DNA of 64,000 nt, taken from the NCBI RefSeq assembly GCF_018476525.1, contig NZ_JAHCST010000008.1:1-64000 (forward strand), given 5' to 3'. The notes under the pieces were generated by a model, which saw only the letters and a list, made by a program, of their open reading frames with translations, ran no database searches and was not told where the DNA came from. Positions within the stretch are counted from its first letter, which is position 1. Each line of letters starts with the position of its first letter. This stretch comes from Acrocarpospora catenulata. GTDB lineage: Bacteria > Actinomycetota > Actinomycetes > Streptosporangiales > Streptosporangiaceae. This document shows positions 10,501-19,287 of the stretch, in pieces. Made by a program: the position numbers and the translations under genes.

Positions 10501-10658
10501 CCGTCCAGCACTAGATTTGACTCACCGGTGCAGTTGTCCATGAACAGGGCATGCAGAGCCTTCGCATCCTTGACCGCATAGTTAAGCGAACGAAAGTTCG
10601 ATTTATTCGCATAGAAGTTCACCCCGACGAATAGGCCGCGAAGCCACTGCTCCGTCAT
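7560..10658 (-). CDS. Caspase-like peptidase fused to Ski2/Hel308-type helicase
   Basis: A 1032-residue two-part protein. Residues 1-240 are a caspase-like (C14) domain with the catalytic dyad at His84 (FSGHGS) and Cys130 (VLVMLDCCF). From about 290 onward lies a superfamily 2 helicase: Walker A APTSSGKT (Lys327), DEIQ near 422 in place of the usual DEVH/DExH, LTTSIKG, TTLALGVNLPAD and motif VI NMAGRAGRTGW near 660. The C-terminus has winged-helix-like and helix-hairpin-helix-like regions (LRLIREGFTSVEGVL) as in Hel308/Ski2 proteins. ATG 10658 is chosen because the caspase fold begins at once (WLRGLFVGVNFY) and GGGGA lies just upstream; an 84-residue in-frame extension would run across the divergent promoter. 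It probably couples nucleic-acid recognition or unwinding to proteolysis in abortive defence. That role is inferred. Confidence 0.9.
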   Translation of the reverse strand: MTEQWLRGLFVGVNFYANKSNFRSLNYAVKDAKALHALFMDNCTGESNLVLDGEATKEKILTEIRHLACDSTHDNTVVIAFSGHGSTSGELVPHDANINDMHDSAIPLELFVEEVSKITARRVLVMLDCCFVGGELAKAVSRRVDEDGARAGGPNVEQVLGRITGRGRLVLAASGEGQIAYEGRGTNHGLLTHYFIQGLLGEGVPVERDKISLLHVASSVMRRVSAHPRLPRGIEQNPTLSAQIDDEIRIPKFTKGPRYNDLMQGTALQAATPVFSSLAKLGLPDQVIAVWKTRMPKLNTLQLEAVNMGELFSGQNLVVSAPTSSGKTMIGEMAAIRSVAQGGRAVFLLPTRALVNEQYERFVMDYQTSGIRTVRATGELRDQVSELLAGKFDLAVCTYEKFIGLLHTRPDLFSRINLLVVDEIQSIMLPDRGPQLEMLLTWARPRLDREDAPQVIGLTTSIKGCGELAEWLGAALVASEERPTPLREGMVWPGGGLLSISEDGKQQRDHLPNLGDADGDNLVIRLVKHLTGGERNDQVIVFRSTRRAARNLARELARHLGFASAETTLAALPRGDEGRLEEQLRDCLGGGVAFHLSDLDEDVRRVIEKSYRRADSEIRVLIATTTLALGVNLPADSVIVCELEHPSGQRYSVSEYDNMAGRAGRTGWKAEGHAYIVAANERDAIRKVETYIQAEPDPLRSAMRDDVKDLRDTILSIIAGPSSRPVDVRDFLRSTFASFQTGGEAMTFPFSEERIEAALTSLRKAGLVRAAGSGLALTQLGAIAARTGLSVESVTILAEALAEVPLDAMSRMTLICAAQLAKELEDKRFTAPNGQPRKLQQLTNDMRGKRVADTILKRMSIEPVEGDSYISRARRSVACFMWTQGVLLTQIEQRVSLSSPYEDVHTHPIRQAAQRAADFMNAVIEIAMCVNPAADFGMLPDTLPTQLEQGIRGSLVPIARASEVRLPRVAYLRLIREGFTSVEGVLAADPAVLRTCLEDDDLLQGVLAAAERAKEAMEQEAESDGQMPPTDD

Positions 10659-10724
10659 ACCGCTATCCCCTGTTCTTCCGACAATCGGACCGAAAATTAT
10701 CACACTGAAAGGAGGGAAATCGCC
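10659..10724. promoter_or_regulatory. Short divergent promoter between caspase-helicase and nuclease operon
   Basis: Only 66 bp separate the two starts. On the minus strand a GATAAT hexamer (within TGTGATAATTT, about 10695-10703) is a good -10 candidate for the caspase-helicase gene. On the plus strand AAAGGAGGG (10708-10716) is the ribosome binding site for GTG 10725. So small a spacer suggests shared regulation of both arms. Confidence 0.4.
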
Positions 10725-12326
10725 GTGGCCAACTGGCAGATCCCCGAGGGAATCACTGGCGAAGAGAACTTCCTGCGTTTCCGTCCCTCCATCGCGGCGG
10801 CCCGCGAGCGCAGTTGCCCACTGCGACTGGCCCTGAAGGTGCGTCCTGATCTGGCACGAGACCGTCCGCTCTACCGAGACAGGCCGGACTACAGTATGGG
10901 ACCGTTCCACAACGTGCTCGATCGCATGGAGTTAGACGGGGAGCCGGAAGTCCTGGCTTTGAGCCAAGGGCTGCAGCAGGGCAGGAAGCCGGTCCATCCG
11001 GCACTCGCCCGATGGACCGAACACGCGGTCCGGCAGTACCTGAACAGCGTGAAGGACTCGGCGCACCTGGAGCCGGTATCGCGTGATTGGGTCAGACGGC
11101 TCGACACCTCGCACGACGGAATCCCCGTGGTGCACGAGGAGACGGTGACCGGTCGGCGCTTCGAGAAGGACCGGGTACGCGAACTTCGGATCCTCCGGAT
11201 GGGAAGCGTCGAGGACCGACCCCGGAACGAACCCGAGATCGCTCTCGCCGCCGCCGTCCTGGCCGAGGCAAGGCCGGCCTTGAGCAAACTCTGGAAGAAG
11301 GGCCCGGCGACTCTTGGGAGGTCAGAGCGTCCGCACCAGGTGCGGGTGGTCGAGATCGGATGCCTGGACGGCACCGCCAACGTGCTCTTCGATGACACTC
11401 CCGAGGCTGCCATCCACAAATATCAGCGCGAGGCGGAGGAACTGCTGCGCGCTGTGGCCGCAGGCAATGTGCGTCGGCCGGGCACCGACTGCGCGGAGTG
11501 CCCACTGATCGATATGTGCCCGGCGGTGCCGTCAATAGAAGGGCTGTTGGGGGTCAACGATGCGTCCAAGCCGCTCCGTACCTGGTCGCTGACCACGACA
11601 CGCCAGCACCGCAAATGCGGACCGATCCCCTACTACCGCGACCTCAAGCTTCCGCGGGACGGCAGCGCGGAGCAGAGTCCGGCAGTCGAGCGCGGCCATG
11701 CCGTACACGAGTGGATCGAAGTCAAGCACCTGCGCTCGCCCCAGCAGGCGTGTCGCGCGGACGACGTTCCGGACCTCACACGTGACGAGCGGTTCGCGGA
11801 GGACACGCTGCAGGCCAAGCTGGGCATGAGGATGATCGGGGATCACTCTCTCGTCTGCCCCTTCCGGGATGCGGGCCAGGAGATGGAGGTCTACCCCGAG
11901 CATCCGATAGTCGTCTACGACCCCGCCGCCCAAGTAGTGGTCATCGACAAGGTCGATCTGCTCTACCTGAGCGAGGGCGTGTGGCGGCTGCGCGAGACCA
12001 AGACCTCGCGATACCTGTTCGAGGGCGACCTGCTCAAGAAGTTCCCGCAGATCGCCCTCGCGATCGTCCTCTCCGCCGAGGGTGCCTTGGGCGGCGGGAA
12101 CGCCGGGTGCCGGGTAGAGCTCGAACGGCTCACCGCCAACGGTCCCGTTCTCACTGAGTTCGATGTGCACAACTCCGAGTTGGTGGCCGAGGCGCGGAAG
12201 GTCATACAGGCCGAGGTGGCCGGGTGGCACAGCGATTTGGCACGTGCCACCAAGCCCGGCAAGGAGTGCCGAACGTGCGTCTTCACGCGTTGGTGTCCGG
12301 ACGCCAAAATGAGGAGTGGATCATGA
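10725..12326 (+). CDS. Tandem Cas4/RecB-like nuclease with two Cys clusters
   Basis: A 533-residue protein built from two similar halves. The first half has an early RSCPLR cysteine (Cys31) and later C256-x2-C259-x5-C265. The second repeats this layout with Cys298 (RKCGPIP) and C515-x2-C518-x5-C524. This is the cysteine arrangement of Cas4/AddB-type PD-(D/E)XK exonucleases, which bind a 4Fe-4S cluster. Only the second half shows convincing catalytic residues: Asp411 in VVIDKVDLLYL and Glu424-x-Lys426 in RLRETKTS, preceded by GHAVHEW. The first half seems catalytically degenerate. The GTG start has a strong ribosome binding site. The stop overlaps the next start as ATGA, so it is translationally coupled to the pPIWI-RE module genes. 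Likely role: end-processing or degradation of target DNA. Confidence 0.8.
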   Translation: MANWQIPEGITGEENFLRFRPSIAAARERSCPLRLALKVRPDLARDRPLYRDRPDYSMGPFHNVLDRMELDGEPEVLALSQGLQQGRKPVHPALARWTEHAVRQYLNSVKDSAHLEPVSRDWVRRLDTSHDGIPVVHEETVTGRRFEKDRVRELRILRMGSVEDRPRNEPEIALAAAVLAEARPALSKLWKKGPATLGRSERPHQVRVVEIGCLDGTANVLFDDTPEAAIHKYQREAEELLRAVAAGNVRRPGTDCAECPLIDMCPAVPSIEGLLGVNDASKPLRTWSLTTTRQHRKCGPIPYYRDLKLPRDGSAEQSPAVERGHAVHEWIEVKHLRSPQQACRADDVPDLTRDERFAEDTLQAKLGMRMIGDHSLVCPFRDAGQEMEVYPEHPIVVYDPAAQVVVIDKVDLLYLSEGVWRLRETKTSRYLFEGDLLKKFPQIALAIVLSAEGALGGGNAGCRVELERLTANGPVLTEFDVHNSELVAEARKVIQAEVAGWHSDLARATKPGKECRTCVFTRWCPDAKMRSGS

Positions 12327-13486
12327 CCGCCTGGCTCGCTCCGCCTTCCGGCGAACTCTCTGAACGACGTCGTCGTGTCGTCACAGCCGCGCTACGTGCG
12401 GCTTACGCCTGGACAGTACGGGAAACGCGCCCCAAAAGGGCCATGCACGAGATCGCAAGGATGACGGGCGTCATCATGGAGGCCCAGGGGCCAGGCCGGG
12501 CACCGAATACGCCACTCGATCTGGTGCGCGCGTTGCGCATTCCCCTCAACAAGCTGCCGATCTTCGCCGACAGCGACGATCCCGTCGGCCAGATGTCCCT
12601 CCTGGCCGACGAGAACGAACTCTCCCCCGATGTGCAGGATCTGATCTGCGAATACGTCATGCCGCTCAACGTTCTGACCGACTCCGGAAGTTGGCTGCCG
12701 GACTGGACGCGGATGCGCTCCGACCAGATCAGGCACCAGGTCTTCACCGCGATGACCGCAATGAAGAAGCAGGAGGTCTACGTGGCTTCCCGTCGGCTTC
12801 TCATCGAACATCCGGCCGGCGTTGCGGGGGAGATCGGAGACCTGGTGAGCAAAGCCGAGATCCGCGTTGCGTCCAGCTACCAGCCCATCCCCCGTCGCCA
12901 GTTGCACCGGACGGAGACGGGCAAGGCTTGGTGGTGGCCGTGTCCCGACTGCCGCTGGCCGATGATGGTGTCGCGGGGGGGCGTTCGGTGTGGCTACCGG
13001 CCGCACTCCTACGTATACGAAGTGACCAAGGCACGCGCCAACGGCAGACCCACCCTCCGGCGGATCGATGAGAGCTCCGGCCCGCGAAAACCGCCCGAAA
13101 CCCGTGCAGCGGAGGACGCCGTCTGCCTGGACATGGGCGTGTGGCGGTTCATCGTCGTCCCTGGATCGAGCGAGCTGCGGATCTACAAGCAACTCCAGCG
13201 TCTCGGCGCTCGGGTCGACCTCTGGCCCGACTTCGACTCTTACGACCTGTACGTGACGGCAGGCGATCACGAATTCACCGTGGACGTGAAGGAGTATCGA
13301 TCAACACATCGATTGATCTCCGACCTCAAGGCCAAGCCGCCGCGGGCACGTGTGCTCCTGCCGAAGACGCATGAGCACCAGCACGAAACCCTTCGTGCGG
13401 CGCTTCCGAGCCTGTCCGTCACCACAGAGAAGCGCTTCCTGGCGCAAGTGAGGCGAGCCCTTCAGACGAGCGGACGATCGGAGTAG
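12323..13486 (+). CDS. REase-fold protein of the pPIWI-RE module
   Basis: A 387-residue protein. The C-terminal third has a PD-(D/E)XK nuclease signature: Asp308 in DSYDLYV, then Asp321-x-Lys323 in FTVDVKEY. A zinc-ribbon-like group sits in the middle (WPCPDC at 207-210, then VRC at 223). The N-terminal half is helical and of unknown role. REase-fold proteins with a small zinc element are the standard partner of pPIWI-RE proteins and DinG helicases, and gene order here is as described for that module. ATG 12323 is used because it overlaps the upstream stop (ATGA) and has GAGGAG 6-7 bases before it; the open frame extends upstream without support. The next gene starts 6 bp after its stop. Confidence 0.85.
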   Translation: MTAWLAPPSGELSERRRRVVTAALRAAYAWTVRETRPKRAMHEIARMTGVIMEAQGPGRAPNTPLDLVRALRIPLNKLPIFADSDDPVGQMSLLADENELSPDVQDLICEYVMPLNVLTDSGSWLPDWTRMRSDQIRHQVFTAMTAMKKQEVYVASRRLLIEHPAGVAGEIGDLVSKAEIRVASSYQPIPRRQLHRTETGKAWWWPCPDCRWPMMVSRGGVRCGYRPHSYVYEVTKARANGRPTLRRIDESSGPRKPPETRAAEDAVCLDMGVWRFIVVPGSSELRIYKQLQRLGARVDLWPDFDSYDLYVTAGDHEFTVDVKEYRSTHRLISDLKAKPPRARVLLPKTHEHQHETLRAALPSLSVTTEKRFLAQVRRALQTSGRSE

Positions 13487-13492
13487 GACGAC

Positions 13493-16400
13493 ATGGACAA
13501 CAAGCAGAAGGTTGCCCCACTGCTGTTCGGTGCCGCGATCGGGCTGGCCGCCAGATTCTTTCCCAGCGACGTTGGCGAAGGCTTTGGCCGTACCACCACC
13601 CGAGGTGATGTCCTCTTCATCCTCGACGGTCACATCGCGGACTGGTCAGGTTGGCAGGACCTCGCGGAAGCCGACACTAAGAGGTTCGCCAAACTGCTTC
13701 GACGTCGACCGAACCAGCTGGCGAACGCCGAGGCCGCCGGAGAGGTGCTGGACCGGCTGCTGGACGAGGCCTCCATCGCCGGTTGCGAACCTGATGAGGA
13801 CTTTGTGAGGGAGGAGTCCAAGGACGACGCGAAGATCTTGGTCGATCCGGGCATGCCGTTGACCGCGTTCATCGACAAGCATCTGGCCGACTTGGACGCC
13901 TGGTACGCGGAGAGCCGCCGGGAGTTGTCGGTGGCCCAGCCGGGAACCCACTACGCCACCCTCCGGATGCCCGGTCTGGACGGTGCCGCCGAGACCTTCG
14001 TCGACTTCGAGTTTGAGCTGCAGTCTCACCATGAGGAGCCGACCCGCAACTTACCAAGGATCGAGGATGCTCCGCCACTGCTGGACCACTGGGTCTCTTT
14101 CGCGGATCTGGAGGCCATCGCTACCACCATCGATCGAGCAATGGAGAAGGAGGGCCAGCCCGCGTACCGCCAGGCATGCGTGCGACGATTCGCCGATCAA
14201 ATTCAGACGAGCGGGAACAAGCAGGTCACGGGCTTGGACATCACCGCGGGCACGCTCAACGAGTTGCTGGCCTACACCGGCTTCGGGAAATCGGTCGTGC
14301 TCGTCGAGAGCTTCGCCTGCTGGGCCGCGAAGAACAACGTGAGCGTGGCCTTCGTGCTGCCCACCAACGGCGACGTCGTCCAGATGACCCATCGGATCGA
14401 ACGGGCCCTGAAGATCGTCATTCCCGGCAGACCGGTGAAATCCCCAGTTCCCCTGGTGTCTCCACGTGCGATGCTGAAGGTCGCGGACACCGCGTTGCAG
14501 ACCTCGTCCTCCGGCCCCACAGCGGACTGGGTGTGGGAACGTTTCGGCTACGGCTGCGGGCTGGCCGCGATCGCCACGACGGAAAGCGGCATCGACGGTT
14601 GGCGACCCGGCTACGAACCCTGCGCCAAGCTCCGTCGCCCCCGGCCGGCCCGAAAGCGGCCCGAGACAGTGGCTTGCCCCTGGCGGACCACGTGCGGACG
14701 ATACCGCCAGGTCAGGGCAGCCTGCTCAGCCGACATCATCGTGACGTCCCACGCCAACCTGCTGCTCGGCATCCTCCAGGCTCCGGTGGACGACGGATGC
14801 GGTCCAAACGACCGGGTCACCGTCGAGGAACTCATCATGCGCCGCTGCCAGGTCGTGGTCATCGACGAGATCGACCGCTTCCAGCGGACCGTCATCGACC
14901 AGTCGGGACGTGGCCTGCTGCTCGACTACGGCGGGCGGATCAACACACCGCTCCGTGAATTCGACTCCGACTTCGGCACCGCCTTCGGGCGCCTCCACGG
15001 CGACATCGACGCCACGGTACGCGACGCCTACTTCGGGCTCCGCTATTTGTCGGAAACCTACGTGAGCCACATCTCCTATCAGCGGATCGGCGCGATCTCC
15101 CCATCTAAGAAGGCGCGACCGCGCGGACCGCGACGGAACTGGATCGTCCCGAGACGCTGGGACAACTGGCTCACCGCCAAAATCTTCGACATCGAGCGCG
15201 AGGAGGTCACCTGGCGGCACATGGCAATGTTCCGCTCACTCTTCTTCGGCGAGCGAGCTCCTCTTCCCGGAGAGCCGGAAAGCTTCGACGAGGCTCGTGA
15301 CAGGCTCGCCGCCGTGGTCACCGGCGGATCAGGCGGCCTGGCGATCAGGGCGGCACGCGAAGCCTTGGAGGAACTCGCCGCTTCGGTCCCCAGCAACGAG
15401 CGGCCGAAGGTGATCAATCGCATCCTGCGCCGCGCCATCCTGGAGCGTGCTCGTGTCTATCTGCACCGTCTGATGGCCAGCAACGCTCAACTGGTGGACA
15501 TCGGTGTCGAGTCCGCCCAGAAGATCGCAGACGCGATCGGGATCTACGGACGATGGCGGGTGACCCCCACCGGGCCACTCGGACGCCTCGTCTTCGCCTT
15601 CACCGAGTACCACGACGACACCGGCGGCGACTTCGCCCGGTTGACCACCGCAGCCTTCGGCGGGGATCCCCACACCTACGTCGTCACCCTCGGCGACACG
15701 ACCGCCCTGGCCCATGCCGAGACCAGAAGAATTGTGCTCGGCCTCTCCGCGACCGCGTATTTCCCCTGGGCTCCACACCACCACGTGCACGTCAAGCCCA
15801 AATGGTGGGTGACCGACCGTAATCCCGAGGCAGTACGCATCGTCGCGGCCCCGATCATCGATGAACTGGAGAATCTCGCCCGGATCTCCGGCTTGGACGG
15901 AGCCATGCGCGTCTCGGCGACGAAACGAATCGCATCTCGGCTGTGGAACACCTACCTGGAGGCGGAACTGAGCCGCCTTCGTAGGGAGGACAGCGATAGG
16001 GCACGAGTCCTGCTCGCCACCACTTCCTACGCCGGGGCGCGGCATGTAGCCGAAGGACTTGCTGATGCAGGCGTCGAGTCACATCGCATCTGCCTGGCTG
16101 TACCGCCTGATGATGACGAGACTCGACAGATCATCGACGCCGGCCGGTGGCGAGAGATCCAGGCTGACCGTCTGGAACTCTTTCCGGACGATGACAAGGC
16201 CGACATCCTGATCGCCCCGCTCGCCCGCGTGCAACGCGGTGTGAACATCATCGGCAAGGACGACAAGTCAGCTCTCGGTTCGGTCTGGCTGATTGTCCGG
16301 CCGGTCCCGTTGATCGACGAACCCAACGAACTCCTCGCACACGTCCAGGCCAAGGCCCACTTTGAATACGGCGGGCCATCCGTCGATCCTCGAGACCTTC

Positions 16401-16750
16401 TGACGCGGCGCAGAAAGGTCGCGGGCCAGTACCTGGAAAAGATCATCCACCGTCCCCCCTATTTCCACGCACAACCGGACGAGGTCAAGCTCGGAGTGGT
16501 CGCCGAGACCATCAACGGCGCCATCCAACTCATCGGCCGCGCCCGCCGCGGCGGCACGAACGCCGCTCTTCACCTGGTGGACGGCGCGATGCTCGACAGC
16601 GGCAGAGGGACCGACTTTGCCGCACTGATCCGTCGTCTCAAGACCAGATGGCAGGACACGAGCGAACTCCAGGACATGGAGACCTACTACGACACGACCC
16701 TGACGGCCTTCTTTGACTACGCCACCGAGAACGGAGCCCCGACGTGCTGA
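13493..16750 (+). CDS. DinG/XPD-like helicase of the pPIWI-RE module
   Basis: A 1085-residue superfamily 2 helicase. Walker A is TGFGKS at about 261-266 and the DEAH-box equivalent is VVIDEIDRF (Asp457). Between them lie four cysteines (377, 395, 401, 411) spaced like the Fe-S cluster of XPD/DinG helicases, followed by ADIIVTSHANLLL as in that family. The C-terminal helicase half includes LGLSATAYFPW and the late QLIGRARRGG. DinG helicases unwind DNA forks and R-loops; in pPIWI-RE systems the helicase is predicted to act on guide-target hybrids. The ATG is 6 bp after the REase stop, and the stop overlaps the pPIWI-RE start by 7 bp, so the operon is tightly coupled. The protein is larger than a housekeeping DinG (about 700 residues). 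Confidence 0.85.
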   Translation: MDNKQKVAPLLFGAAIGLAARFFPSDVGEGFGRTTTRGDVLFILDGHIADWSGWQDLAEADTKRFAKLLRRRPNQLANAEAAGEVLDRLLDEASIAGCEPDEDFVREESKDDAKILVDPGMPLTAFIDKHLADLDAWYAESRRELSVAQPGTHYATLRMPGLDGAAETFVDFEFELQSHHEEPTRNLPRIEDAPPLLDHWVSFADLEAIATTIDRAMEKEGQPAYRQACVRRFADQIQTSGNKQVTGLDITAGTLNELLAYTGFGKSVVLVESFACWAAKNNVSVAFVLPTNGDVVQMTHRIERALKIVIPGRPVKSPVPLVSPRAMLKVADTALQTSSSGPTADWVWERFGYGCGLAAIATTESGIDGWRPGYEPCAKLRRPRPARKRPETVACPWRTTCGRYRQVRAACSADIIVTSHANLLLGILQAPVDDGCGPNDRVTVEELIMRRCQVVVIDEIDRFQRTVIDQSGRGLLLDYGGRINTPLREFDSDFGTAFGRLHGDIDATVRDAYFGLRYLSETYVSHISYQRIGAISPSKKARPRGPRRNWIVPRRWDNWLTAKIFDIEREEVTWRHMAMFRSLFFGERAPLPGEPESFDEARDRLAAVVTGGSGGLAIRAAREALEELAASVPSNERPKVINRILRRAILERARVYLHRLMASNAQLVDIGVESAQKIADAIGIYGRWRVTPTGPLGRLVFAFTEYHDDTGGDFARLTTAAFGGDPHTYVVTLGDTTALAHAETRRIVLGLSATAYFPWAPHHHVHVKPKWWVTDRNPEAVRIVAAPIIDELENLARISGLDGAMRVSATKRIASRLWNTYLEAELSRLRREDSDRARVLLATTSYAGARHVAEGLADAGVESHRICLAVPPDDDETRQIIDAGRWREIQADRLELFPDDDKADILIAPLARVQRGVNIIGKDDKSALGSVWLIVRPVPLIDEPNELLAHVQAKAHFEYGGPSVDPRDLLTRRRKVAGQYLEKIIHRPPYFHAQPDEVKLGVVAETINGAIQLIGRARRGGTNAALHLVDGAMLDSGRGTDFAALIRRLKTRWQDTSELQDMETYYDTTLTAFFDYATENGAPTC

Positions 16751-19287
16751 TCACGCTCGCCTTTCGGATTCCCCGCGAACACCTGGACGGGGTGGTCGGA
16801 ACCGTGACGGCGTATCCGCTCACCCAGGACTTCGCGGCCGCCTGGGACACCCTTCCCCGCCTGTACGGCAAGCAGCCTCCCTACGCCGTTCTGGCGACAG
16901 GACTCATCGCCGCCACCGGCAACCCCGTCCGCCTGTTCGGGGAGAGCAACCTTGCCGCGGACGAAGTCGCAGCCGGAAGCCGATCACTGCTGCTGACCAG
17001 CGACAACGCCCTCGATCGTAGACTTCGGACAGCGGTACAAGCCTGGGAACGTCACCTCCGGGACGGCGAGGGATCCCTTGTCCTGGCCGAGCAGCTACCG
17101 GAACCGGAACCCGCGCGTGCCTTCAGCGACTACATCGCCCTGAGCACCAGGCGAGCGCCGACAGCACCTGGCTGGGTCTACAGGACGGCGGCGTGGAAGA
17201 TCATGCGCCGGGTGGCGAGCACACCGCTCCTGATCGACGACGAGCGGACCTTGGCCCTGCGGATCGACACCGACGGCTCGCTCCTGGCCTGGGACGATCT
17301 GCTGGCTCGCACCACGGGCGACAAGACGGCGTTCGCCATGGCCAAGCTGACCGTCAAGCTGGTCACGAAGGTCGGTGTCGAGGATCCCGTCCTCTGCTTC
17401 GACGCCCATCTCTCCCGCCTCTCACCCCGTTGGTACGGCAGGCAGACGAAACACGCCTGGATCGCCCGGGAGGAAGGGGCGACCCCCATCCTGCGGCTTC
17501 CGGTGCGGCATCGGAAGGACAAGGAGACCGACGAATGGGTCTCCCACCTGGACCCGGCCATCGCCGCCATCCTCGAGGCCTGCCAGCTCAAGGCTCTGGA
17601 ACTACCTGCCGAACTCCCAGAGAAGCCGGACATCGTCCGCCCCCAGCTCACCTACAGCCGATACCAGTCCATCGGCAGCGGGCCCGGGCCCAGGTTCATG
17701 TACTACCTGTACAAGCACATCCTGCGTACCATCCCGGAACTCAAACCACTGACTTACGAACTGGACAAGCGGATCAAGCTCCCGCAGCCGGTGCGCAAGT
17801 TCATGATCGACGGGATCCCCTCCGACGGAGTTGGGCCGAGCGGTTACAAACACGTCACCCTCGTCTGCCTCTACTCCACGCCCGACGCCAGGCGGCGCAT
17901 GCTCGCAGGGCTCAAGGCGCTCACCGGCCGTCCGATCCGCCCAACTCCTGGCGGCCCCGGCATCAAGATCAACGATCGCCTGGATGTCGTCGCCGTATGG
18001 TCGGACGAGCTCGTCTCGCACAACACGGTGAACCGACTCGAGTACCTCGACCAACTCCGCAAGATGTCGAGCGATCCGCACCACTTGGTGGCCGTCTGGG
18101 CGGAGACCAGTTTCCACCCCTTGGCCGACCGTCCGGAACTCGACGCGAAACCGCACATGAGGACGCTGCTCGCGCACCTCGGCATCCCCTCGCAGTTCAT
18201 GGCGACCGACCCTCCGGTGCTGCCGAAGAACGCCGAGCCGCGAAACGAAGAAGTGTACGAGCACGTCTCCCGCGCGGCCCTGAGAGACCTCCTCAGGGCC
18301 GCGGGAATCCTCGACAGACGCCTCCTGGACGCGCTGACCACCAGCCGGTTGAAGTATCCGTTGAATCGGAAGACCCTGCTGGTCGGCATCCATCTCCGCC
18401 GGCAGCAAACCGGGAACGGAGACCCGGTCCTCGTCCTGATCATGGTCGCCGTCTACATAGACCCTGCCAGCCTCGAATCCTGCCGGATCCTGGTCTGGAG
18501 TGACCTGTCGCGCGGCTGGGTCCGGTCTGCTGAGGGGATCACCAGCTTCTACGCCGGACCGATCGGCTCCTCACGGCTAGGTCGTTCCGGGGAGAAAGCC
18601 ATCAGAACGCGGACCCTGATCGAGAACAGCCTGTGCGATCTCGCCACGGGCGACTTCGCGGACACGCCCATGGTGGTCTTCATCGGCACCCGGGCAGCCC
18701 GGAGCATCTGGCCTGGACTCAAAGACCCCCAAGTGGGCGACGGGCCCCTGCCCGGTGACCTCCTGCGCGAACGAGGCGGTGACGTGGCGGTCGTCCGCCT
18801 GAACACGGAGACCGAGGAGATCGGCCGACCGGTCGCCCGAGTAGAAAGGAGCAACAAGCCCGGGGATGCGAACCAGCCCGCCGCCCCCGGACGGAAGATC
18901 TACCAGTTGAAGGATTCAGTAGTCCCCTCATGGCTCTTCCCCGGCACTTCGGTCAGGTACCGAGCCAAGAATGGGAGACGAGGGGCGCAGCGAACCCGCT
19001 GGAACCTGTCGAAAGACGTGGACGCGAATACAGCGATGAACGACCCGTGGCACTCGTACACCGCCAAAGAGATCGTCGTCGTCGAAGCGGGCTCGTGGCC
19101 TCCCGAGGCGCTTGCCGTTCTCACCGCGAGGATGTGCGAGCAGGCCATCTCCTGGGATGACCGCACTATGTCGCCGGTGCCGTTGCACCTGGCCAAGTCG
19201 GTCGACGAGGACCACCCCAACTACCGGCGCTCCGGTTTCGACGAGATACCCGCCGTGGTCGAAGGCGACGAAGCGGCTGACGCTTAG
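16744..19287 (+). CDS. pPIWI-RE family protein
   Basis: An 847-residue protein placed last in a REase-helicase-PIWI operon, the described order for the pPIWI-RE family. The C-terminal region from about 450 onward fits a PIWI/RNase H-like fold: KTLLVGIHLRR, VLVLIMVAVYID, RTRTLIENSL and MVVFIGTRAAR. The conserved end contains EIVVVEAGSW, then RMCEQAISWDDRTMSPVPLH followed by LAKSVDEDH, which resembles the PIWI tail. The family is named for conserved Arg and Glu residues rather than a DEDX catalytic set, and it is predicted to bind a nucleic acid guide without necessarily cutting. Starts at GTG overlapping the helicase stop. The stop codon shares bases with the convergent SEFIR gene stop. Confidence 0.85.
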   Translation: MLITLAFRIPREHLDGVVGTVTAYPLTQDFAAAWDTLPRLYGKQPPYAVLATGLIAATGNPVRLFGESNLAADEVAAGSRSLLLTSDNALDRRLRTAVQAWERHLRDGEGSLVLAEQLPEPEPARAFSDYIALSTRRAPTAPGWVYRTAAWKIMRRVASTPLLIDDERTLALRIDTDGSLLAWDDLLARTTGDKTAFAMAKLTVKLVTKVGVEDPVLCFDAHLSRLSPRWYGRQTKHAWIAREEGATPILRLPVRHRKDKETDEWVSHLDPAIAAILEACQLKALELPAELPEKPDIVRPQLTYSRYQSIGSGPGPRFMYYLYKHILRTIPELKPLTYELDKRIKLPQPVRKFMIDGIPSDGVGPSGYKHVTLVCLYSTPDARRRMLAGLKALTGRPIRPTPGGPGIKINDRLDVVAVWSDELVSHNTVNRLEYLDQLRKMSSDPHHLVAVWAETSFHPLADRPELDAKPHMRTLLAHLGIPSQFMATDPPVLPKNAEPRNEEVYEHVSRAALRDLLRAAGILDRRLLDALTTSRLKYPLNRKTLLVGIHLRRQQTGNGDPVLVLIMVAVYIDPASLESCRILVWSDLSRGWVRSAEGITSFYAGPIGSSRLGRSGEKAIRTRTLIENSLCDLATGDFADTPMVVFIGTRAARSIWPGLKDPQVGDGPLPGDLLRERGGDVAVVRLNTETEEIGRPVARVERSNKPGDANQPAAPGRKIYQLKDSVVPSWLFPGTSVRYRAKNGRRGAQRTRWNLSKDVDANTAMNDPWHSYTAKEIVVVEAGSWPPEALAVLTARMCEQAISWDDRTMSPVPLHLAKSVDEDHPNYRRSGFDEIPAVVEGDEAADA

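Noticed and set aside
7560-10910. 84-residue N-terminal extension of the caspase-helicase
   Set aside because: It crosses the divergent start of the nuclease operon, its composition is not protein-like, and the caspase fold begins directly after ATG 10658.
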